From the NCBI GenBank assembly GCA_902526005.1, contig CABZIW010000006.1:1-59206 (forward strand): a stretch of DNA of 59,206 bases, in the 5' to 3' direction. This stretch comes from an uncultured Pelagibacteraceae bacterium. GTDB taxonomy: Bacteria > Pseudomonadota > Alphaproteobacteria > Pelagibacterales > AG-422-B15. The notes under the pieces are model-generated. The model was not told the origin of the DNA. It searched no databases and worked only from the letters and a program-made list of their open reading frames with translations. This document shows positions 51,381 to 59,206 of the stretch, piece by piece (positions within the stretch are counted from its first letter, which is position 1; each line of letters begins with the position of its first letter). The translations under genes and the position numbers were made by a program.

Positions 51381-52646
51381 TTATTTTTGGTTCTGCAATC
51401 CATATAACTTATCTAATTCTTTTACGTATTCCAATATATCAAGTTTTAGTATACTCGTGATTGAACCAGAAATATCCGCTCCGCATTTATTTAAATTATA
51501 AAGAAATTTGAATTGAGTAATAGGGTCATGCAATACTGATAATTTTCGAAACTTTTCGATATCATTAACTTGATAACTTTTTGTTTTTGGGTAGTAATCT
51601 TCTGCTCTTCCCTTTGATAACATTAAATCATTATTATAAATTGAAATTTTATTTGCCCCACAGTAAATTAAGTCTGCCATAACGTAAGGAAGCATATTCA
51701 ATTCACCATTGTAAAGAAAGGGACCTAAATCTATATTTGTTCGGATTTTGCTTTTAATATTGTTATTTTTTTTTATTAATCTAGTAAAGCCATGAGTTTT
51801 AAAATTTACCCATAATAAGGTATTTGGAAAGTTAGAATTAAGTTTAGCAATAATATACTCAGTCTGAGATCCATTATAATAAGATATTTGTGTCAGTTCA
51901 TCTAATTTATTTGGATAATCTTTATGATTAAATTTAATTAAAATATCATGATCATTGTAATTTTCTTTAAGTATAGATTTCGCTGGTCCAATAATTGCAA
52001 TTGATTTTTTCTCTAAAAATTTTGAATACTCACTTATCTCATATTCTGACTCAATTTCGTGATGCCGAAAATTTTTATATAATTTTTTGTTAAATAATTT
52101 TGAGTATAATTTGTATATTTTTTTATCCTTTAATGAATCCCAGATTTCGAACGCCTGAGAAAATTTGGACATTTCAAAATAACATGCTCCTAATTTAATT
52201 TTCTCAACTTGATTTAAATTGTTGATATTTGAATTAAGGAGTACTTCTTGGGATTTGTGCCTCAAATAAAATGCCACCTCAATAAATCCTAATCTTAAAA
52301 ATAAACCATAAAGAAGTATCCAACTGCAGGAACTTAAAACGTCATAATTAATTTTCTTTGTTTCATTTACTAATTTTGAGTAGTTTTCATGATCGTAATC
52401 CAAATATAATTTATAGACCAAATTCCACCATTGATTATTTAATTTAAAATTTCTTTGTAAGTTTTTTTCTATTTCTGATTTAAAAAAATAAATATTTTTT
52501 CTATTAGAAATTTGAGAAAATGAATTCCTTAAATTTCTGCAACAATTCTCTATTTTTTCTAGATCGGAAATTGTGCCAAATTTGGAGTTTATAATTTTTT
52601 TGAAAAATTTAAAAATGATAAATTTATAGTAGTATATTATAAACAT
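51381..52646 (-). CDS. Putative glycosyltransferase with GT29 (sialyltransferase)-like motif
   Basis: 421 residues, no assured family. The N-terminal half is helical and TPR-like (for example LGACYFEMSKFSQAFEIWDSL). Residues 215-240 read SIAIIGPAKSILKENYNDHDILIKFN. That resembles the L-motif of GT29-like sialyltransferases (V-G-x-G-S-L, then D-x-H-D-x-V-I-R-x-N). A later MLPYVMADLIYCGANKISIYNNDLML segment could be an S-motif-like region. The locus also encodes a CMP-sugar synthetase, which would supply the donor. A CMP-sugar transferase is therefore possible but inferred. Confidence 0.55.
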   Translation of the reverse strand: MFIIYYYKFIIFKFFKKIINSKFGTISDLEKIENCCRNLRNSFSQISNRKNIYFFKSEIEKNLQRNFKLNNQWWNLVYKLYLDYDHENYSKLVNETKKINYDVLSSCSWILLYGLFLRLGFIEVAFYLRHKSQEVLLNSNINNLNQVEKIKLGACYFEMSKFSQAFEIWDSLKDKKIYKLYSKLFNKKLYKNFRHHEIESEYEISEYSKFLEKKSIAIIGPAKSILKENYNDHDILIKFNHKDYPNKLDELTQISYYNGSQTEYIIAKLNSNFPNTLLWVNFKTHGFTRLIKKNNNIKSKIRTNIDLGPFLYNGELNMLPYVMADLIYCGANKISIYNNDLMLSKGRAEDYYPKTKSYQVNDIEKFRKLSVLHDPITQFKFLYNLNKCGADISGSITSILKLDILEYVKELDKLYGLQNQK

Positions 52647-52678
52647 CTAAAAGCATTCAGTAATCAATTATCTAATAA

Positions 52679-53677
52679 TTAGTATGAGCCAATAGAATAT
52701 TTATTTTTCTGTATCCACAATAATAACTCATCATTCTTCATCCAATGAGCATTTATATTAGAGGAATAACTGAAATCTTTTTTTACTTTTTTTCCCGTAT
52801 ATTTAACATTTAAACCAAAATTATCTTTATGAGGGATAATTATAAAATGATTCCGATGTTCAAGAGTATTATCTGCGTCATCAATACTAATCATTTGCTC
52901 ATGTATTTTTTCACCTGGCCTTTTGCCTATAATAATTTGTTTAATATTTGGAGCAATTGTATCCGCGATATCAGTAACTTTCATGGATGGGAGTTTTTTT
53001 ACAAATATCTCACCGCCTTTCATATTTTTAATTGAGTCCCATACAAATTGAACTCCATCTTCTAATGAAATCATAAACCTTGTCATATCAGGATCGGTTA
53101 TAGGTATTGCTTTTCTTTTTTGCGACATGATATCTAAAAACAACGGGATTACAGATCCTCGAGATCCCATAACATTACCATATCTTACAACAGAGAATCT
53201 TGATCTTTTCGTTCCAACATAATTATTAGCGTTTACAAACAAATTATCAGAAACCATTTTAGTTGCACCATATAAATTTGAGGGGCTAGAGGCCTTGTCT
53301 GTTGAAATTGCTATTACTTTCTCAACATCAGAGTCCAATGCGGCATCAATTACATTTTTAGCTCCATCTACATTAGTCTTAACGCACTCAAATGGATCTC
53401 TCTCCGCGATGGGAACAATCTTATTTGCAGCAGCATGGATAACTAAATCAATCCCATGAAAAGCTCTGTATAATCGTTCTTTATCTCTAACATCACCAAT
53501 TAAAAATCTTATTTTATCATTACTTACATAATGATTTTTCATTTCCCATTGCTTCATCTCATCTCTTGAAAAAATAACTAGTTTCTTAGGTTTATATTTT
53601 TTAAAGACCATTTGTGTAAATTTTTTCCCAAAGGAACCTGTACCACCAGTTATTAAAATGGATTTATTTTTAAACAT
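52679..53677 (-). CDS. pseB: UDP-N-acetylglucosamine 4,6-dehydratase, PseB-type (inverting)
   Basis: First enzyme of the pseudaminate route: dehydration of UDP-GlcNAc with C5 inversion. Motifs: SILITGGTGSFGKKFTQMVFK, VIFSRDEMKQWEMKNHY, FLIGDVRDKERLYRAFHGIDLVIHAAANKIVP, ISTDKASSPSNLYGATKMVSD, RYGNVMGSRGSVIPLFL, and DMTRFMISLEDGVQFVW (parts shown). The 332-residue length is as expected for the soluble PseB group. It lies two genes downstream in transcription from the PseC-like aminotransferase; related large membrane dehydratase at 57675. Confidence 0.9.
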   Translation of the reverse strand: MFKNKSILITGGTGSFGKKFTQMVFKKYKPKKLVIFSRDEMKQWEMKNHYVSNDKIRFLIGDVRDKERLYRAFHGIDLVIHAAANKIVPIAERDPFECVKTNVDGAKNVIDAALDSDVEKVIAISTDKASSPSNLYGATKMVSDNLFVNANNYVGTKRSRFSVVRYGNVMGSRGSVIPLFLDIMSQKRKAIPITDPDMTRFMISLEDGVQFVWDSIKNMKGGEIFVKKLPSMKVTDIADTIAPNIKQIIIGKRPGEKIHEQMISIDDADNTLEHRNHFIIIPHKDNFGLNVKYTGKKVKKDFSYSSNINAHWMKNDELLLWIQKNKYSIGSY

Positions 53678-53726
53678 TTTTCAGTAATATATCCTTTATA
53701 GTGTCTTAATATTTAAAGATGAGGTT

Positions 53727-55478
53727 TTAACTTAAATGCAGCTTTCTATTTGATGTAATATATATCTTATCACATATTTCAAGATTTTTTAAATTGTGGG
53801 AAATAATCACTACTGTTTTCTTTCCTTTAAATTCAAGCAATTCCTCAAGAATTTTTTGCTCAGTTGATGTATCTAGTGCATTTGTTGCCTCATCAAGTAC
53901 AAATATTTGACGATCAAAATAAAGAGCGCGCGCTAAAGAAAGTCGTTGTCTTTGTCCACCAGATATTTGTAATCCCTTTTGACCAATTGAAGTATTAATT
54001 CCGTCATCAAGGTTATCTATAAATTTATCCAGCTTAACAAGAGACAGACATTCTCGAATCTTTTGTTCATTTATTTCATTTGCATTTTGACCAAAACAAA
54101 TGTTTTTTCTTATAGTATCATCTAACAAGAAAACTTCTTGAGGTAGGTAAGCAACAATATTATTGAGTTTTTTATAATTACCTGTGACATCTTCATCATT
54201 TAAAAAAATTTCTCCACTAGTTGGCTTTATTAGTCCTAATAAAATATTTATTAAGGTTGATTTACCTGATCCTGACTCACCATGAATGCCAATAAATTCT
54301 CCTGAATTTATTTCTAAGTTAATATTCTCAAATATGTTTTTGTCTAAGCTGTATCCAAATGTACAATTAACTAAATTAAGCTTTTTAAAATTGGTCTCAT
54401 AAAAATTTTCTGTTTCACTTTTTGAATAGAAGGGGTCATTTTTATGAAAATTTAATATATCATCATAGAGTAAATCAACAAAATTTGTTCCATATCTTAT
54501 AAGTGAAATACTTGAGATTATTTTGTTTAGAGATGGGACAATTCTTATTGATGCTACCCCAAACATTGAGAGTAATGGTATAAGAGTTGTTAATTCATTA
54601 TTTAAGTATAGTCCTAATATAATTGAAGAAACTACAAATAATATCAAAAGTAATTCTATTAAATATCTTGGTAACAAGTTCACATTTGCTACATATGTAT
54701 TGATGCTAGCGAATCTTTTGGCATCATTTTTTATATTTTCGAAGAAATAACTTTCTTTACCTAACAAACGAACTTCCTTGAATCCGTCTAATCCCTCTTG
54801 AATATTTTTAAAAATATTTCTCTGTAATTTATTTGTTTCAGCACCATATTTTTCAACTCTTTTTCTAAATAAGAAGTCATATGCAAGGGCTGAGGTACCA
54901 AAAATTACTGCAGCTAAAATAACTATTTCAATACTTTGATAAGATAAAAAAATTAAAATCGCAATAATTACTATACTTTCACTAATAACTCTAAAAACTG
55001 CCTGTAATACTCCTATTGAATATTTATCAACCACAACTTGAAGATTATTAGTAAAAAAAGAAGTATTTTTCCTGATAAAAGTTAAAAAATCCATGTTTTG
55101 ATAATTGTACATCAGCATTAATTTCAACTTGTATCCCTGATTAAAGCAAAAAAGTAAAATTATATAATTTAGAATTATCGCAACAATAGTCTTTAACAAA
55201 AAGATTGATATTAAAATATATCCTAAGTATATCAGCACTTTTTCTTTGGTATGTAAGCTTCCGAAAATAAATATATATATCTTTTGAAATAGTTCATTAC
55301 TTAAAATGATTTCTGGCTGTACAATTATTGAAACATAAGGAGCAACAAGTCCAATACCTACAACATCAATTAATGAGGAAAGCAAAAATAAAATTATTAA
55401 TAAAGGGACGTAATAAAAATCAGTCTTTAGCAAATAATAAATTTTAAAAATAAGATTTGCTTTATTATTGTTTGCCAT
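53727..55478 (-). CDS. ABC exporter / lipid-linked oligosaccharide flippase (PglK/MsbA-like)
   Basis: Membrane-ATPase fusion of 583 residues. The N-terminal half has about six helices (for example FYYVPLLIILFLLSSLIDVVGIGLVAPYVSII). The ATPase has Walker A GIHGESGSGKSTLINILLGL, Q-loop YLPQEVFLLDDTIRKN, signature QISGGQRQRLSLARAL and Walker B RQIFVLDEATNALDTSTEQ, plus the His in VVIISHNLKNLE. It sits between the pseB- and pseC-like genes, as PglK sits in glycosylation clusters. It may flip the lipid-linked glycan, because no Wzx is visible in the window. Confidence 0.92.
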   Translation of the reverse strand: MANNNKANLIFKIYYLLKTDFYYVPLLIILFLLSSLIDVVGIGLVAPYVSIIVQPEIILSNELFQKIYIFIFGSLHTKEKVLIYLGYILISIFLLKTIVAIILNYIILLFCFNQGYKLKLMLMYNYQNMDFLTFIRKNTSFFTNNLQVVVDKYSIGVLQAVFRVISESIVIIAILIFLSYQSIEIVILAAVIFGTSALAYDFLFRKRVEKYGAETNKLQRNIFKNIQEGLDGFKEVRLLGKESYFFENIKNDAKRFASINTYVANVNLLPRYLIELLLILFVVSSIILGLYLNNELTTLIPLLSMFGVASIRIVPSLNKIISSISLIRYGTNFVDLLYDDILNFHKNDPFYSKSETENFYETNFKKLNLVNCTFGYSLDKNIFENINLEINSGEFIGIHGESGSGKSTLINILLGLIKPTSGEIFLNDEDVTGNYKKLNNIVAYLPQEVFLLDDTIRKNICFGQNANEINEQKIRECLSLVKLDKFIDNLDDGINTSIGQKGLQISGGQRQRLSLARALYFDRQIFVLDEATNALDTSTEQKILEELLEFKGKKTVVIISHNLKNLEICDKIYITSNRKLHLS

Positions 55479-55499
55479 ATACTTACTTTTACTATTAAA

Positions 55500-56660
55500 C
55501 TATTTCACTATTCGCTTTAATTTATTAACGACATAATTTATTTCTTCATTTTTTAATTTTGGATGAATTGGAATACTTATCGCACACTTTGCATATTTCT
55601 CTGAATTCTTAAAATTTCCTTCTTTAAAGCCAAGGTTTCTATAGTAGGGCTGCAAATGAATTGGGGCATAATGTAAATTAACACCTATTCCAGCTTTTCT
55701 TAAAAACGAAAATATCTTTTTGTGGCTGTTTTTAATTAATTCTAAGTTTAATTGTATTACATAAAGATGAAAACTTGAATAATAATCCTTTGAATTTATC
55801 AATGGTAATCTAATAGGCAGATCAGAAAGAAGTTTATTATATTTTTTTGCGATTGAATTTCTTTTACGAACAAAATTATCTAACTTATTTAATTGGCTCA
55901 ACCCTAGAACAGCTTCAATCTCATTCATTCGATAATTATATCCTAAAAAAATCTGCTCATAATGCCATTCACCGTTATTTTTTTCTTTAAAATATTTTCT
56001 TTGTTTATTTATTCCGTGGGTTCTCAAAATTTCCATTTTCATACTTAAATCTTTATTATTGGTTGTGGCTACCCCGCCCTCTCCTGTAGTAATAATCTTT
56101 ACTGGATGAAAGCTAAAAACTGTGATGTCACTGAATTTACATGATCCAATTTTTTCGCTTTGGTATTTTGCTCCTAAAGCATGTGATGCATCTTCAATTA
56201 TTTTGAATCCATATTTCTTTTTTAATTGAGAAAATTTATTTAAGTCAACTGGCAAGCCACACATGTGTACTGGAATAATTATTTTAGGAAGTTTGTTATT
56301 TTTTTTAGCCTTTATTAACTTCTTTTCTAATTTCAAAGGATCAATGTTTAGAGTGCTAGGATCTATATCTACAAAATCAATTGTAGCACCACAATAGAGG
56401 GCACAATTAGAGGATGCGACAAAACTAATTGGAGAGGTCCAAACGATGTCACCTTTTTCTAAACCTAAAGACATGCAAGCAATATGCAAGGCACTCGTAG
56501 CAGAATTTACGGCAATGGCAAATTTTGAACCACAATATTTTGCAATTTCATTCTCAAAAGCTAATACTTTCGGACCCTGAGTAATTAAATCTGATTTGAG
56601 AACTTTATTAATCTCTCTAATATCAGATGTATCAATACTTTGTCTGCTATATGGTATCAT
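55500..56660 (-). CDS. pseC: PLP-dependent sugar aminotransferase, PseC-like (DegT/DnrJ/EryC1 family)
   Basis: Transaminates a UDP-4-keto-6-deoxy-HexNAc. It begins MIPYSRQSIDTSDIREINKVLKSDLITQGPKVLAFE, which is the PseC-type N-terminus. PLP features: VNSATSALHIACMSLGL, ASHALGAKYQ (Asp-Ala-Ser), and SFHPVKIITTGEGGVATTN with Schiff-base lysine. Then HGINKQRKYFKEKN and GYNYRMNEIEAVLGLSQL. The length is 386 residues. With pseB it would give UDP-4-amino-4,6-dideoxy-AltNAc. A related aminotransferase acting on another keto sugar is the alternative. Confidence 0.88.
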   Translation of the reverse strand: MIPYSRQSIDTSDIREINKVLKSDLITQGPKVLAFENEIAKYCGSKFAIAVNSATSALHIACMSLGLEKGDIVWTSPISFVASSNCALYCGATIDFVDIDPSTLNIDPLKLEKKLIKAKKNNKLPKIIIPVHMCGLPVDLNKFSQLKKKYGFKIIEDASHALGAKYQSEKIGSCKFSDITVFSFHPVKIITTGEGGVATTNNKDLSMKMEILRTHGINKQRKYFKEKNNGEWHYEQIFLGYNYRMNEIEAVLGLSQLNKLDNFVRKRNSIAKKYNKLLSDLPIRLPLINSKDYYSSFHLYVIQLNLELIKNSHKKIFSFLRKAGIGVNLHYAPIHLQPYYRNLGFKEGNFKNSEKYAKCAISIPIHPKLKNEEINYVVNKLKRIVK

Positions 56661-56666
56661 TAATGG

Positions 56667-57674
56667 TTATTTATAATAATTTAAATACCATTTGACAAAT
56701 TTCTTAACACCTACTTCTACCTTTGTTTTTGGTAAAATACCTAAATTATTTTTTATTTTTGAGTTATCCGAACTAGTTATTTCCATGTCATATGGTTTCA
56801 TAGGCATCAATTCTTTTTTAGCTTGTTTACCTAGTTCTTTTTCTAATAAATTAACGTAAGTTTCTAATTCTATTGGACGATTACTACCTATGTTATATAT
56901 CTCCCATGGAGCAGAACTTGAAGAAAGTTTTGGATTTTTTTTATCCCAAGTAGATGAGTTACATGGTGGAGCATCAATTACCTTAAGTATCCCTTCTATT
57001 AAATCATCAATATAAGTGAAGTCCCTTACATGTTTGCCAAAATTATATAATTGAATAGTTTCCTCGTTTAGAATTTTTTTTGTAAATTTTTGCAAAGCCA
57101 TGTCCGGTCTATCCCATGGTCCATAAACAGTAAAAAAGCGAAGTCCTGTACAAGGTAGATTGTACATATGACTATAGTAATGAGCTAATAATTCATTACA
57201 TTTTTTTGTTGCAGCATATAAACTTACTGGATGATCAGTTGTATGTAATTCAGAATACGGGATATCGCTGTTAAGTCCATAAACTGAACTAGATGAAGCA
57301 TAAACTAAATGTTCAACATTATAGTTTTTGCAGCACTCCAAAATATTCATAAAGCCTATGATATTTGAGTCAATATACTCAAATGGCTTTTCAGTCGAAT
57401 ATTCTACCCCTGCTTGCGCAGCAAGATTTACCACAATCTCAATTTTATTTTCTCGAAAGATATTATCAATTTCAGAAGTATTTTTTATATCTGTAATATA
57501 TATTTTAAATTTTTTATTATCACTATATCTTTTGAGTCTATCCTCCTTGAGAGTAGCATCATAAAATTGATTGTGATTATCAATACCAACCACGAAGTCG
57601 CCTCTTTTAATTAGTTCTATTGTAAGGGCTGAGCCTATAAAACCAGATGATCCTGTAACAAGTATTTTTTTCAT
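56667..57674 (-). CDS. UDP-glucuronate 4-epimerase-like SDR
   Basis: Interconverts UDP-glucuronate and UDP-galacturonate. Motifs: ILVTGSSGFIGSALTIELIKRGDFVVGIDNHNQFYDATLKEDRLKR (the DNxNxYYxxxLKxxR form is characteristic), HLAAQAGVEYS-equivalent NLAAQAGVEYSTEKPFEYIDSN, ASSSSVYG, and YAATKKCNELLAHYYSHMYNLPCTGLRFFTVYGPWDRPDMA (YxxxK). It has 335 residues. The product uronic acid may be a component of the glycan. It is followed by the large dehydratase upstream in transcription. Confidence 0.9.
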   Translation of the reverse strand: MKKILVTGSSGFIGSALTIELIKRGDFVVGIDNHNQFYDATLKEDRLKRYSDNKKFKIYITDIKNTSEIDNIFRENKIEIVVNLAAQAGVEYSTEKPFEYIDSNIIGFMNILECCKNYNVEHLVYASSSSVYGLNSDIPYSELHTTDHPVSLYAATKKCNELLAHYYSHMYNLPCTGLRFFTVYGPWDRPDMALQKFTKKILNEETIQLYNFGKHVRDFTYIDDLIEGILKVIDAPPCNSSTWDKKNPKLSSSSAPWEIYNIGSNRPIELETYVNLLEKELGKQAKKELMPMKPYDMEITSSDNSKIKNNLGILPKTKVEVGVKKFVKWYLNYYK

Positions 57675-59206
57675 TTATTTAAGATATTTAAATTCACTTA
57701 TACAGTCTTCTAACATTCTAACAACTTGATTTTCTGTATATTCATAGTTTGAATTAATATTATCTAAAATTTCAAAAATCTTTGAAGAATTTTCAATTTT
57801 TTCATTGGCAACCTTTACTTTTGGATGAGATGTCGGCATGTCCTCTTTATTAATTAGCAATTCTTCATACAGTTTCTCTCCCTTTCTTTTATTGATAATT
57901 TTTATTTCAATGTCACCATCTTTATTATTTTCATTTTTTAATTTTAATCCTTCTAATTTGAGCATATTTTTAATTAGATCAATTATTTTGACTTGCTTAC
58001 CCATATCTAACAAATAGACCTCACCTTTTCCACCAAAACTACCTGCTAATAAAACCAGCTGTGCAGCTTCTTCTATCACCATAAAATATCTGGTCATCTC
58101 TGGATCAGTAAGAGTGATTGGACCACCGCTTTTAATTTGTCTTTTGAAAAGAGGAATTACAGAGCCAGATGATCCTAGAACATTTCCAAATCTTACTATT
58201 GCTGTTTCCAGCTCTGTCGAAGCACGTAATTTACTTTGTATTACTAATTCAGCCATTCTTTTTGTTGCCCCCATAATACTTGTTGGCCTTACTGCTTTAT
58301 CAGTCGAAACAAAAACAAATCTAGCAACTTTATTTTTAATCGCGGCATTGATAACATTCATAGTTCCTAAGACATTGTTCTTAAAACCCATAAGGATATT
58401 TTCTTCAACAATTGGTACATGCTTATATGCTGCCGCATGAATTATAACATCGATATTCTCTTTTTTTATAATTTGATTAAGTGATGCATCTTCAAGTATT
58501 GAGCACAATATAAATTTTATATCAATATGATAGTCAATTTGCTTTTTTATTTCCTGCTCGAGTTTGTAAAGTAAGTACTCACTTATATCTAAAAAGATTA
58601 TTTTTTTTGGCTTAACAGTTAATAATTGTTTAGAAATCTCCGAACCAATAGAACCGCCTGCTCCTGAAATTAGTATTGATTTATTTTGATATTTACTTCT
58701 AAATAAATCATTATCTATTCTGACTTTTTTTCGACCAAGTACATCTAGGGGATTGATTTCAATGGGACTGATGATTGACTGTCCACTGAGTAAAAGTTCG
58801 TTTAAAGAAGGAATTTTTTTAATCTTTATTTCAAATTGTGTTAAATATTTAATAATACTTTCAATCTCACGATCATTAGCAGAGGGTATAACAACCCAAA
58901 TTTCAATAATTTTTTTTTGTATAAAATTTCTTTGGAAAGTTTCTCTTGAATAGATTTTAATACCTGAGATATATGTGTCAGTAAAACCTATTCCGTCATC
59001 TATCAAAGAAACTATTTTATATTTTTTCTTATCTATAAAATTAATAATATTTCTTCCTGCTGATCCAGCTCCAAAAATTGCAATGTTTGTAAGAGATGAG
59101 TTTGATTTACCTATTTCAAATGTTTCATTGATTTTAAGTGTATGAAAAATTATTAGGCGAGTAGACGTAAGTCCAAGTAATAACAAAGCCTGATAATAAA
59201 ATAAAG
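57675..59206 (-). CDS. Large membrane-bound nucleotide-sugar 4,6-dehydratase, CapD/WbpM/PglF family (N-terminus beyond the right edge)
   Basis: Dehydratase for UDP-GlcNAc (or similar) that makes UDP-4-keto-6-deoxy-HexNAc with retained configuration. The frame is open to the right edge (the last visible codons read LFYYQALLLLGLTSTRLIIFHTL), so the N-terminal transmembrane part is missing. The Rossmann pre-domain has AIFGAGSAGRNIINFI; the catalytic domain has SILISGAGGSIGSEISKQL, VIHAAAYKHVPIVEENI, VSTDKAVRPTSIMGATKRMAE and RFGNVLGSSGSVIPLFKRQI. It has a retained-type signature (TDKAVxPT-MGATKR), which separates it from the PseB gene at 52679. Confidence 0.95.
   Translation of the reverse strand, partial: LFYYQALLLLGLTSTRLIIFHTLKINETFEIGKSNSSLTNIAIFGAGSAGRNIINFIDKKKYKIVSLIDDGIGFTDTYISGIKIYSRETFQRNFIQKKIIEIWVVIPSANDREIESIIKYLTQFEIKIKKIPSLNELLLSGQSIISPIEINPLDVLGRKKVRIDNDLFRSKYQNKSILISGAGGSIGSEISKQLLTVKPKKIIFLDISEYLLYKLEQEIKKQIDYHIDIKFILCSILEDASLNQIIKKENIDVIIHAAAYKHVPIVEENILMGFKNNVLGTMNVINAAIKNKVARFVFVSTDKAVRPTSIMGATKRMAELVIQSKLRASTELETAIVRFGNVLGSSGSVIPLFKRQIKSGGPITLTDPEMTRYFMVIEEAAQLVLLAGSFGGKGEVYLLDMGKQVKIIDLIKNMLKLEGLKLKNENNKDGDIEIKIINKRKGEKLYEELLINKEDMPTSHPKVKVANEKIENSSKIFEILDNINSNYEYTENQVVRMLEDCISEFKYLK

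Noticed and set aside
32310-59206. The polysaccharide locus as a mobile island
   Set aside because: Base composition looks even lower in GC and the content is accessory, but I found no integrase, transposase, attachment repeat or tRNA at the visible (left) boundary.
1-59206. CRISPR arrays, toxin-antitoxin pairs and phage structural genes
   Set aside because: No regularly spaced repeats or matching gene pairs were seen by eye; poly-A/T runs are background of the AT-rich genome.

Overview
The window is AT-rich bacterial chromosome, most likely from a streamlined marine-type alphaproteobacterium. The evidence is gene content and order: TrcR (DUF1013), DUF4164 next to zapA, a short aa3-type cytochrome oxidase subunit IV upstream of a three-gene proton-translocating transhydrogenase, an alpha-type FtsH (HEGGH zinc site), zinc-free L31 and L36, and the tolQRAB-pal-cpoB-tilS-ftsH order. 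I cannot name the genus. Coding density is very high. No stretch over about 170 bases lacks a gene, several genes overlap, and I see no insertion sequence, prophage, CRISPR array or rRNA.

Layout. (1) 1-10779, minus strand: an envelope and housekeeping run, transcribed DUF4164-zapA-fau-ymdB-yebC-[PD-(D/E)XK nuclease]-tolQ-tolR-tolA-tolB-pal-cpoB-tilS-ftsH. ftsH runs off the left edge. Where related genomes usually carry ruvC-ruvA-ruvB-ybgC between yebC and tolQ, there is only one small Holliday-resolvase-like nuclease. (2) 10945-17548, plus: a central carbon cluster tkt-gap-pgk-fba (class I)-efp-suhB. (3) 17543-22266: a small membrane protein (minus), then rpmE, hsp20 with a structured leader and heat-shock-like promoter, a quinone oxidoreductase whose start lies in a hairpin, trcR, purE, purK and rpsU, which appears to start with ATA. 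(4) 22271-28647, minus: pntB-pntAB-pntAA, the oxidase subunit IV peptide, an alpha/beta hydrolase, an N-formylglutamate amidohydrolase, rpmJ, a 44-residue basic ORF, tRNA-Val(GAC) and a DUF1329 protein. (5) 28704-32306: a HisN-like phosphatase, an SCP2 protein (minus), an AlkA-type glycosylase, an acyltransferase and trhO.

(6) 32310-59206, all minus and continuing past the right edge: an unbroken surface-polysaccharide locus of about 27 kb. It encodes a Wzz-like chain-length regulator, a SET-domain methyltransferase, an initiating sugar transferase, a polysaccharide deacetylase, a carbamoyltransferase, several glycosyltransferases, a CMP-sugar synthetase, a Wzy/ligase-type membrane protein, and an unusual zinc-type dehydrogenase paired with an Ldh-family dehydrogenase. 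It also holds a CDP-6-deoxyhexose module (RfbF, RfbG, cupin epimerase, SDR), PseB/PseC-like amino-sugar genes flanking an ABC flippase, a UDP-glucuronate 4-epimerase and a large CapD/WbpM-type dehydratase. Together these fit assembly of a carbamoylated, deoxy- and amino-sugar-rich O-antigen or exopolysaccharide on undecaprenyl phosphate. No Wzx-type flippase and no nonulosonate synthase is in the window.

The points most worth a second look are the resolvase-like nuclease at the ruvCAB position, the ATA start of rpsU, the consecutive RNA hairpins controlling hsp20 and the next gene, the SET methyltransferase translationally coupled to wzz, and the GT29-like protein in a locus that makes a CMP-sugar.
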